DNA from: an uncultured Syntrophobacterales bacterium | Lineage (GTDB): Bacteria > Desulfobacterota > Syntrophia > Syntrophales > UBA5619 | NCBI GenBank assembly: GCA_903903205.1 | Contig: CAIUXU010000015.1 | Coordinates: 1-24,845, forward strand | Length of the DNA stretch: 24,845 nucleotides | Direction: 5' to 3' | Shown here: positions 7,539 to 14,274 of the stretch, one piece after another | Numbering within the stretch: position 1 is the stretch's first letter | Layout of the letters: each line of letters opens with the position of its first letter | Position numbers and translations under genes: made by a program | The notes under the pieces: model-generated | Database searches by the model: none | What the model was told of the DNA's origin: nothing | Seen by the model: only the letters and a program-made list of their open reading frames with translations

Positions 7539-8423
7539 CTAAACCTTGGGAAAGAATGTATCCCCGACCTTGTGGAACCACTCTGTCGCCTGTCGCTTGT
7601 TGAAAGAAATAATATTTTCGGGGATTTCACCGCTCCCGATCTTCTTTACAATCATCTCCGGGGTTGAGTTTACCATGACGGAAAACTCATTAATATCCAT
7701 AGACTCTTGCTCGGTTTCGATAACCGAAAAGGTATCCTTGAACTCCTCATAAAAATGCGTGGCTGTCTTCAGGAATGCCTGTGGATCGGTGAGCTTCAGG
7801 AATGGTGGTGTATTTCTGTGGTCACTTTCATTCTGTGTCTTGGTGGATCTCTCTACAATCTGTAGGGTGTTTACAGAATGGAGTTTTTTAATAAAGGCAT
7901 TAATTTCGAGCTGCGAGAGGGAAAGCGCCCTCTTCAAGACGGCGCATACTTCATGGTAGGGTATGCCAAGCGGTTCTCCGTCCGATCCTTTTTCGCAGTG
8001 GCTTGCATACATAAAGTCAATAATGCTGCATGTGCCTATGAAAGAATTACCTACTGCTTGGGAAGTGACTTTTTTCGATGTGCTCCGGAGGCTGGCAATC
8101 AGACCTTTGGTGATGGACTGGACAATTTTGGGGCTATCCAGAAGAGTCTTGCTTAAAACTTCATGGTCAATGACCACCAGTTCGCAGTACTCCTCGGCAA
8201 TGGCTGTGGCGTTCCGGGGTTCTCCGCTGATGATGCCCATTTCTCCGAATATGCGGCCGGGTTTGAGGTAAGCAAGAACCGCCTGCCTATCTTCTATTTT
8301 CTTTTGGATAGCCACAACTCCGCTCTTGACCAAGTAGGCCGCATTTGCTGGCTGGCCCTCCTTGAAGATGGTCTGTCCTTTATAAAATGTGGCAATTAAA
8401 TAGTTGGAACTTTCTGCACTCAT
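7539..8423 (-). CDS. Cyclic-nucleotide-binding-domain protein with unusual C-terminal half
   Basis: A 294-residue protein. Residues about 10-110 form a cyclic-nucleotide-binding fold, with IFKEGQPANAAYLVKSG and a phosphate-binding cassette FGEMGIISGEPRNATAIA whose Glu61 and Arg70 are the residues that normally contact the nucleotide phosphate and ribose. The remainder does not resemble the usual CRP/FNR helix-turn-helix. Residues about 120-195 look helical. The end, from roughly residue 245, has a pattern similar to a short MerR/excisionase-type helix-turn-helix (NSTPEMIVKKIGSGEIP...NKRQATEWF). It is probably a small-molecule-responsive regulator or signalling protein. The ATG at 8423 has GGAGG four bases upstream. 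Base composition is visibly less GC-rich than the HD gene next door. The binding domain is sure; function of the rest is unknown. Confidence 0.8.
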   Translation of the reverse strand: MSAESSNYLIATFYKGQTIFKEGQPANAAYLVKSGVVAIQKKIEDRQAVLAYLKPGRIFGEMGIISGEPRNATAIAEEYCELVVIDHEVLSKTLLDSPKIVQSITKGLIASLRSTSKKVTSQAVGNSFIGTCSIIDFMYASHCEKGSDGEPLGIPYHEVCAVLKRALSLSQLEINAFIKKLHSVNTLQIVERSTKTQNESDHRNTPPFLKLTDPQAFLKTATHFYEEFKDTFSVIETEQESMDINEFSVMVNSTPEMIVKKIGSGEIPENIISFNKRQATEWFHKVGDTFFPKV

Positions 8424-8455
8424 GGCGCCTCCGGAAGCGGTCTCAATCGAAATTT

Positions 8456-8487
8456 ATTGTCCCACTCGTCCTTGATAAATGGACAAT
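8456..8487. promoter_or_regulatory. Inverted repeat ATTGTCC-N18-GGACAAT upstream of the cyclic-nucleotide gene
   Basis: A perfect 7-base inverted repeat (8456-8462 and 8481-8487) lies 33-64 bases upstream of the ATG at 8423. The spacing and position suit a dimer-binding operator, possibly for autoregulation, but no matching second site was seen. The rest of the 8424-8710 gap holds no gene that I can support. Confidence 0.3.
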
Positions 8488-8710
8488 CTGCAGGCTTTCA
8501 GGAGGGAGAAGATACCACCTTCCACCCCATAAATCACGCTCAATAATCTGAACCTTTCGTCCAGTTCACCTCACCAATCACTCCCTATTGAACTAAGAAA
8601 ATTCGCTCGAATCAATCAAGCCACATTTATCTTGCACGAGCGAAGCCTGGGGGCTAAGGTGGCTACGGCAGGAGAGGCAAAAAAAGCAAGCGGGCGAGGG
8701 AGAAAATACC

Positions 8711-10393
8711 ATGAAGCTGGTCCTGACGGCCATCCACATCAAAGCATCTCCCCGAGCCGTGCCGCTTGGCCCCGCCATGCTCGCGGCGGTGCTGCGGAGG
8801 GCTTTCGGGGGGGAGATCCAGACCCGCATCCTGAATCTCTTCCTGGATCAACCGGCGGCCGAGTGCGCGGACCGAATTCTCGAATCAGATCCAGATCATG
8901 TCGGGTTTTCGCTCTACGTCTGGAACCGCACCCTGGCCCTGGAGACTGCCTCGATCCTGAAACAGCGACGGCCGGACCTCGTCATCTTCGCTGGAGGGCC
9001 TGAAGCCACAGCAGATCAAGCGGGTCTCCTTTGCAATCCCGCGATCGATTTCGTCCTTCCGGGCGAAGGCGAGGGGCTTATCGTCGAGACCCTGGATCGC
9101 CTCCTCAAGGGCGCGACACCCCGGGAGATCGCCGCCTCCGCAAGACCGATCCCCGTGAAGGATCTTGCCACCCTTCCCTCCCCGTTCCTCGATGGCACGC
9201 TGAACTTGGCCGACTACAGTGGCGCGCTCTGGGAACTCTCCCGGGGCTGCCCCTTCGCCTGCGATTTCTGCTTCGAATCCCGGGGCACGGGGGGCGTTCG
9301 CAGAATTCCCTTCGCCCGGATGGAAGCCGAACTGGAGCTCTTCGCCGCAAGCGGAATCCGCGAGGTCTTCGTGCTGGATCCCACCTTCAACCACCACAAG
9401 GCAAACGCGAAAAAGGTGTTGCGCCTCATCGCGGCGAAGGCCCCGGATATTCATTTCTTTTTCGAAATCCGCAGCGAATTCATCGACCGGGAAATGGCCC
9501 GGCTCTTTGCTGCCATCCGCTGTTCTCTGCAGATCGGGCTGCAAAGCGCCCATGACGAGGTGCTTCGAAACATCGGCCGCAGCATCGATCCCGCAGACTT
9601 CGAGGCCAGGATTCTCCTTCTTCACAATGCCGACGTCACCTACGGCTTCGACCTCATCTACGGGTTGCCCGGCGACTCTCTGGAAGGCTTCCGCGCAAGC
9701 CTGGATTTTGCCATGACTCTTCTTCCCAATCACATTGACCTCTTCCGTCTCGCTGTCCTTCCGGGCACCCACCTGGCTGAAACGGCCCATGATCTGAATC
9801 TGGAATACGAGGTAGGCAACCCCTATCAGGTGATCGCCTCGCCGACCTTCACCCGGGAGGAGATGGCGCTGGCCGCGCGGATTGCTCACGGCTGCGATCT
9901 CCTCTACAACCAGGGCAAGGCCGTGCCCTGGTTCGACATCATTCTGGAAGCCCTCGAAATGTCACCATCGGAGCTGTTTGAGCGCTTCGCTGCCTGGCCT
10001 GAATCCCACCCAGCCGGGGACCTAACCCTAACCCAGCGGGATTTCATTGGATCTCTCTTCGCGGAAAATGGCAACACCTTGATGGGAAGCATCGCCGCAG
10101 ACATCATCAGTTACTTCGGCTATTCCGCAGAATTGATGGATGCCCGGCCGGTGGAGTCGGGCAGCCAGAATCCGCCTTCCCGCCGCGTGGCCTTCAACCA
10201 TGATCCCGTGGAGCTGCTGGCACAGATGCAGGCCGGAACGATCAGCCTGGAGGAACTTGTCTTCAGCCTGCCGGAGAAGGCCTGCGATGCAGCAATTTCT
10301 GTAAATGATGGAACGATCGGCGTCCAGGTTTCGCACCGGCCGCCCACAAAACAAATAGCAGAAGAAAAAGGAGCTGAAGATGCAAGCAGATGA
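8711..10393 (+). CDS. B12-binding-type radical SAM protein (DUF4080-like C-terminus)
   Basis: A 560-residue radical SAM enzyme. Residues about 1-140 form a cobalamin-binding-like Rossmann domain (VGFSLYVWNR, DLVIFAGGPEAT, DFVLPGEGEG). I do not see the DxHxxG histidine of base-off cobalamin binders. The radical SAM core follows, with ELSRGCPFACDFCFE; the cluster cysteines are C180, C184 and C187 (CxxxCxxC). Later core elements are the FFFEIRSEF strand, SLQIGLQSAHDEVLRNIGR and GFDLIYGLPGDSLEGF. The final part, after about 360, resembles the DUF4080 tail found on many anaerobe radical SAM proteins. Substrate is not predictable from sequence. The ATG at 8711 follows GAGGGAG. It overlaps the next gene by 14 bases, which argues for translational coupling with the 3-hydroxyacyl-CoA dehydrogenase. 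Confidence 0.88.
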   Translation: MKLVLTAIHIKASPRAVPLGPAMLAAVLRRAFGGEIQTRILNLFLDQPAAECADRILESDPDHVGFSLYVWNRTLALETASILKQRRPDLVIFAGGPEATADQAGLLCNPAIDFVLPGEGEGLIVETLDRLLKGATPREIAASARPIPVKDLATLPSPFLDGTLNLADYSGALWELSRGCPFACDFCFESRGTGGVRRIPFARMEAELELFAASGIREVFVLDPTFNHHKANAKKVLRLIAAKAPDIHFFFEIRSEFIDREMARLFAAIRCSLQIGLQSAHDEVLRNIGRSIDPADFEARILLLHNADVTYGFDLIYGLPGDSLEGFRASLDFAMTLLPNHIDLFRLAVLPGTHLAETAHDLNLEYEVGNPYQVIASPTFTREEMALAARIAHGCDLLYNQGKAVPWFDIILEALEMSPSELFERFAAWPESHPAGDLTLTQRDFIGSLFAENGNTLMGSIAADIISYFGYSAELMDARPVESGSQNPPSRRVAFNHDPVELLAQMQAGTISLEELVFSLPEKACDAAISVNDGTIGVQVSHRPPTKQIAEEKGAEDASR

Positions 10394-11336
10394 AGTAAAA
10401 AAGGTATCCGTCATTGGAGCAGGGATTATGGGGCATGGAATTGCAATCAGTTACGCCTTGGGTGGGTATAACGTTACCTTGAATGATGTGAATGACGAGG
10501 TGCTCGATAAGGCGCTAAATCGAATAAGAAAAGCGGTTGAAACCTTTGCCGAATCGGCCCTGATTTCCGGCGATATGGTGGATCAGACGCTGTCGCGGAT
10601 ACACGCCACAAGCCATCTGGAAACGGCTGCGCAGGAAGCCGATATCATCGTCGAAGCTGTTTCTGAGAAGCTTGATCTCAAGAGAAAGCTTTTTGCCAGG
10701 CTCGATCTCCTTTGTCCGGAGCGAACCATTCTCGCCAGCAATACATCCTCCCTTCTCATCGGCGACATTGGTGCAGAGGTGAAAAGAAAAGATAAAATAT
10801 TGATTACTCATTATTTTAATCCGGCACACATCGTTCCCGTGGTCGAAATTGCCCGCGGGGCGGAGACCTCGGATGAGACGGTTGACCTTCTGCACGGGTT
10901 GCTTAAGAAGCTGAAGAAAGTACCCATAAGGATTAACAAGGAAATACCCGGTCTCCTGATAAACCGGATACAAAATGCCATCAGGCGGGAAGTATGGTCT
11001 TTGCTGGAACAGGGGGTAGCGAGCGCAGAAGATATTGACAACGCCGTGAAAGGCACCTTTGGGTTCCGCTTGGCCAGTATTGGACCATTGTTGACTTATG
11101 ACCTGGCCGGACTGGATACTGCCTGTCAGGTGTCCCGGAATCTATTCCCGGTGATTTGTGATTCCCATGAAGTTCCCCTGTTTATCAAGAAAAAAGTCGA
11201 AGAAGGAGCGTTGGGCCGAAAAAGCGGAAAAGGCATTTTTGATTATAGCGAGGAAGAGTGGCAGGAAAAGGTCAAACAGAGAGATAAAGAATTTTTAGAA
11301 CGCCTTAAATGCCTGTATTGGTCGAAGAAAGATTAA
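10380..11336 (+). CDS. 3-hydroxyacyl-CoA dehydrogenase (3-hydroxybutyryl-CoA dehydrogenase type)
   Basis: NAD-dependent oxidation of a 3-hydroxyacyl-CoA, or the reverse reduction, in beta-oxidation or butyrate-type metabolism. The 318 residues hold the N-terminal Rossmann domain with GAGIMGHG (13-20), the SNTSSLLIGDI segment, and ITHYFNPAHIVPVVEI, which contains the catalytic His of the HFFNP motif and the partner Glu. The C-terminal domain shows GLLINRIQNAIRREVWSLLEQGVAS and ends with a GRKSGKGIFDYS segment. The N-P-A-H-I-V-P variant is nearer to the divergent hydroxyacid/lambda-crystallin-like branch than to classic FadB, so a short-chain or unusual hydroxy acid substrate is possible. AAGGAG at 10368-10373 lies six bases before the ATG, inside the end of the radical SAM gene. 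The family is sure; the substrate is not. Confidence 0.92.
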   Translation: MQADEVKKVSVIGAGIMGHGIAISYALGGYNVTLNDVNDEVLDKALNRIRKAVETFAESALISGDMVDQTLSRIHATSHLETAAQEADIIVEAVSEKLDLKRKLFARLDLLCPERTILASNTSSLLIGDIGAEVKRKDKILITHYFNPAHIVPVVEIARGAETSDETVDLLHGLLKKLKKVPIRINKEIPGLLINRIQNAIRREVWSLLEQGVASAEDIDNAVKGTFGFRLASIGPLLTYDLAGLDTACQVSRNLFPVICDSHEVPLFIKKKVEEGALGRKSGKGIFDYSEEEWQEKVKQRDKEFLERLKCLYWSKKD

Positions 11337-11482
11337 AACGATCATCGACAAGGTGAATCTATTGTGGCGCAAGGCATTCTACCTTTCAAGTACGGCGTGA
11401 GTGATTTCCGAAAGTCGCAGAGTGACTCCGGTAATCCTCCCCAAACCCTATCGCCAGCCCTGTTTTCAGGTGTAAATATTTC
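11337..11482. other. Non-coding stretch before the acylase promoter, nothing recognised
   Basis: This is the first part of the 335-base gap between the dehydrogenase and the acylase genes. I see no credible coding frame, RNA gene, terminator or repeat here. Translations on the minus strand give only an unfamiliar short frame (11386-11586) with no ribosome binding site, which I do not regard as a gene. Confidence 0.5.
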
Positions 11483-11511
11483 TTGACACGCCATAACAGT
11501 CGCCCTATAGT
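11483..11511 (+). promoter_or_regulatory. Near-consensus sigma-70 promoter upstream of the acylase gene
   Basis: TTGACA (11483-11488, a perfect -35), exactly 17 bases, then TATAGT (11506-11511, 5/6 of the -10 consensus). Transcription should start near 11518, leaving a leader of about 150 bases before the ATG at 11672. It is the best promoter match in the window. Confidence 0.75.
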
Positions 11512-11571
11512 CGCGGGCATAGTAAATACCCTGTCGATATCCGATTGTATGAAGTGAATGTCCTTTGTGTG

Positions 11572-11605
11572 CCGTTTCCGTGACATCGGTAAACGGTCTT
11601 TTTCT
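11572..11605 (+). terminator. Terminator- or attenuator-like hairpin in the acylase leader
   Basis: The left arm CCGTTTCCG (11572-11580) pairs with CGGTAAACGG (11587-11596), leaving one bulged base, and is followed by a T-rich run TCTTTTTCT (11597-11605). It lies between the promoter and the acylase start, so it could attenuate expression or end a small RNA of about 80-90 bases. The stem is short, so this is tentative. Confidence 0.4.
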
Positions 11606-11671
11606 AAGGAGGCGCGGACGTATCCATTTCCCGTTTAACCCGTTGTTGCATTTAAAAGGAGGGAACCATAA

Positions 11672-14089
11672 ATGCGAGAAAGAAAATGTTGTTCGTTGAA
11701 ACAGTCATGTTATCGTTGGTTAAAACTGAGTGTTCTTCTGATCGTTGTCGCCATCAGCGGGCTGGGGTGTTCTTCCAGCGATACAACCCCCGCAGCATCA
11801 ACGGTAGCCACAACACGTGACGCCAAAGGGGTGTGGTTCATTACCGGTTCGGAGCAGGACAGGCTGTATGATGTGTTTGAAGCCATGGGCTATGCCGTTG
11901 CCACGGACCGGCTCTGGCAGGCGGAAACGTTCCGACGATCCGCCCGGGGAAGGCTGGCGGAGATATTCGGCGCCAGCCAGTTGGCCCAGGATCAATTCGT
12001 ACGGACGACCGGCTATTCCGACCAGGAACTGCAAAACGGCTTCGCTTCCATGGATGCGGAGGCGCAGGGAGTGCTCAACGGTTATGTGGCAGGCTTTAAC
12101 AAACGCATCGCCGAGATTCGCAAGGATCCTACCCTGCTCCCCTATGAATTTGCCGCTGTTGGCATTACGAGTGTTACGCTTGAGGACTGGACCTACAAGG
12201 ATGTCCTGGCCTGGGCGTCGCTAATGCTGAGGAACTTCGATCCCGAAGCGCAGTCGCAGGGGCAGATCAATAACGCAGCATTGTACCAGGGGCTTGTGGC
12301 CGCATATGGACCCACGCAGGGAACGCGGATGTTCGAGGATTTGCGGTGGGTAAGCGATCCTGATGCGCTAACCTATATCCCAAAACCTCTCAAAACTTCC
12401 AAGGCTGTCGGGCTTCAAAAAACAGAGGAAGAAATAAGCTCACCGCTGATGGACAATCTTTCGTCATTGCCGGATTTGCAAGGGGTTGCCCAGAGCATGG
12501 CTGAGCAGCGGGCACTGATCGACGAAAATCTGAAAAAGATAAACGCCTACGTAAAGATGGGCAGTTATGCCTGGGCGATCAAAGGGAGCAAGACGGCGTC
12601 GGGCAATGCGATCCTCTACTCCGGTCCACAGATGGGATTTAGCGTGCCCTCCATCATCGGTGAGGGCTCAATCAGGGCCGGCGGATTGAATATTTCCGGC
12701 ATGCACATCGCCGGGCTTCCCGCCATCGTTATTGGTCGCACACCGCACCATGCATGGTCCATGCAAGTGGGGCATGCCCATACCGTGGATTATTATATGG
12801 AATCCGCGGCTGCCATGACCCTGAACAGGACGGAAATCATCAAGGTGAAAGGCGCGGCCGATGTGACCCTGCCCATATACCGGACGGCTCATGGACCCGT
12901 CGTGAGCGCGAACCCTGTAATTTCATGGAAGTATTCGCAATGGGGGTATGAATTTAAAACTGTACGGGCCTATCTTGACCTTGCCCGTGCCACCAGCATG
13001 GACCAGTTCGGTGCGGCCATAGAATCCGTGGCGGTATCCCAACATTTCACCTATGCCGATAAGGATGGAAACATCGGCTACTGGATGTCGGGAAGGGATC
13101 CCGTCCGTCCCTACGGTGAATGGCGTCTGCCGCAGGGCGCCGCAGGGACAGCCCTTGAGTGGGATTCGGCAAGCCTGATCCCCCGTTCAACCGACCGCAA
13201 TGCCAGCAAGGGTTTTTACAGCGGCTGGAACAACAAGGCGAATGCGGGCTACACCAATTCGTGGAATAACCCTTCATACGGGTTCGGCACGTTCCACAGG
13301 GCCCACGTCGTTGATGACTATCTTTCCGCAAACAACGCTCTGACCTTTGATCAGGTCAGGGACCTTGCGCTCAACATCGCAACGACGGACTCCTTCGGGA
13401 GTGGCGGAAACCCCTGGAAGTTTGTGTCTGCTCCTTTTACCGCTGCGGTAAGCGCTGCTCCCACTGCCGCCCGTACGGCAGCACTCACCCTTCTTGCGGC
13501 ATGGGATGGACATTTCGTGGACGGGGGAGCCGCCTCCTGGGCCGCGGGGAAAAACCGCGCCGATGCATGGATGCTCATGGACGCATGGATCAAAGAGGTT
13601 ATCAAGCTCACTTTCGAAGAGCTTGACCCTGCCAGTCTTTCAGCAGCAAAAAGCAATGGGGTGCTCTTCAATGTTCTCCTCCACGGCCTTACACCAGGCA
13701 GCGTCACCAATTACTACAACTGGTTCACAAACGCGGATCTCACAGCGCCTCAGACCGCCAACGCGATCATCGTAAAGGCGCTGGACAATACGCTTACCAC
13801 GCTGGGAGCCAAACCCTGGGGCACCGATAAACGGACCATTATCGCGTATAACCACGCTTTGCTGGGCAAGGTATCGGAAATGCCCTTCTCGTCACGTTCC
13901 ACCTACGCACACACCGTTGAATACGCCAGCACAGGCCCCGTCAAGATCCAGAGCATGTTCCCGCTGGGAGAGTCGGGAGACGTATCGGGCGCACCGCCCG
14001 CAGCGCCCGCTTTCAATGCCCATTTCTTTACCATGAAAAGCGTGTACGACGGGTTTGTTTACAGAGACTTCCCGCTGTTTACACCCTAA
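11672..14089 (+). CDS. Exported penicillin-acylase-family protein (N-terminal nucleophile hydrolase)
   Basis: An 805-residue member of the penicillin amidase/acyl-homoserine-lactone acylase family, which cleaves amide bonds after autocatalytic cutting into two chains. A positively charged N-terminus and hydrophobic segment end at Cys33 (SGLGC-SSS). This looks like a lipoprotein signal, although -3 is Gly rather than Leu or Val. The alpha-chain region shows AMGYAVATDRLWQAE and RRSARGRLAEIFGAS. The beta chain would begin at Ser298 in GSYAWAIKGSKTASG, aligning with the GSNxW nucleophile motif; the family Asn after Ser is Tyr here. IVIGRTPHHAWSMQVGHA and GNIGYWMSGRDPVRPYG follow, and a GESGDVSGAP segment stands near the C-terminus. 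AAAAGGAGGG ends eight bases before the ATG. The gene has its own promoter and terminator, so it is probably monocistronic. Substrate is unknown; quorum-signal or peptide-amide hydrolysis are guesses. Confidence 0.9.
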   Translation: MRERKCCSLKQSCYRWLKLSVLLIVVAISGLGCSSSDTTPAASTVATTRDAKGVWFITGSEQDRLYDVFEAMGYAVATDRLWQAETFRRSARGRLAEIFGASQLAQDQFVRTTGYSDQELQNGFASMDAEAQGVLNGYVAGFNKRIAEIRKDPTLLPYEFAAVGITSVTLEDWTYKDVLAWASLMLRNFDPEAQSQGQINNAALYQGLVAAYGPTQGTRMFEDLRWVSDPDALTYIPKPLKTSKAVGLQKTEEEISSPLMDNLSSLPDLQGVAQSMAEQRALIDENLKKINAYVKMGSYAWAIKGSKTASGNAILYSGPQMGFSVPSIIGEGSIRAGGLNISGMHIAGLPAIVIGRTPHHAWSMQVGHAHTVDYYMESAAAMTLNRTEIIKVKGAADVTLPIYRTAHGPVVSANPVISWKYSQWGYEFKTVRAYLDLARATSMDQFGAAIESVAVSQHFTYADKDGNIGYWMSGRDPVRPYGEWRLPQGAAGTALEWDSASLIPRSTDRNASKGFYSGWNNKANAGYTNSWNNPSYGFGTFHRAHVVDDYLSANNALTFDQVRDLALNIATTDSFGSGGNPWKFVSAPFTAAVSAAPTAARTAALTLLAAWDGHFVDGGAASWAAGKNRADAWMLMDAWIKEVIKLTFEELDPASLSAAKSNGVLFNVLLHGLTPGSVTNYYNWFTNADLTAPQTANAIIVKALDNTLTTLGAKPWGTDKRTIIAYNHALLGKVSEMPFSSRSTYAHTVEYASTGPVKIQSMFPLGESGDVSGAPPAAPAFNAHFFTMKSVYDGFVYRDFPLFTP

Positions 14090-14112
14090 CCGTTCGAGTC
14101 AACAAAATGTAA

Positions 14113-14150
14113 ATAACGCCTCACCATCCCCGGTGAGGCGTTATCTTTTT
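14113..14150 (+). terminator. Rho-independent terminator after the acylase gene
   Basis: A perfect 13-base stem ATAACGCCTCACC (14113-14125) and its complement (14132-14144) around a six-base loop, followed by CTTTTT (14145-14150). It starts 23 bases after the acylase stop codon. The structure is symmetrical enough to be weakly active in the other direction as well. Confidence 0.88.
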
Positions 14151-14202
14151 AACCCACTGCTGTGATCAGGATGAACAAGGAAAAACGATCCAGTCAACTA
14201 CG

Positions 14203-14220
14203 TACCGGCTAAAGGCGGTA
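14203..14220. repeat. Small imperfect palindrome beside the htpG 3' repeat
   Basis: TACCG (14203-14207) pairs with CGGTA (14216-14220) across GCTAAAGG, just downstream of the htpG stop. With the adjacent tandem repeat it has the look of a REP-type or insertion-derived tract. No transposase is nearby, so its origin is open. Confidence 0.3.
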
Positions 14221-14235
14221 GCTTGTACTTCGGCA

Positions 14236-14274
14236 AACCGTCGTGCGGTCAACCGTCGTGCGGTCAACCGTCGA
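14236..14274. repeat. 15-base tandem repeat spanning the htpG stop codon
   Basis: The unit AACCGTCGTGCGGTC occurs at 14236-14250 and 14251-14265, with a third partial copy at 14266-14274. On the minus strand the unit carries TGA in the htpG frame. Because 15 is a multiple of three, each copy repeats the same stop: Asp-Gly-stop-Pro-His-Asp-Gly-stop. The repeats lie at the very end of the gene and in its 3' flank. Confidence 0.8.

Noticed and set aside
8641..8678. Sequence before the radical SAM gene that faintly resembles the 3' half of a GEMM-I (cyclic-di-GMP) riboswitch (GAAGCC...CTAAGG...).
   Set aside because: The 5' half with its tetraloop and the GGGCAAACC-like segment is absent, and the GACGCAAAGCC core does not match well. 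A covariance-model search would settle it.
11386..11586. Minus-strand open frame of 66 codons in the gap before the acylase gene.
   Set aside because: No ribosome binding site and no recognisable protein, and it overlaps the promoter and leader structures on the plus strand.
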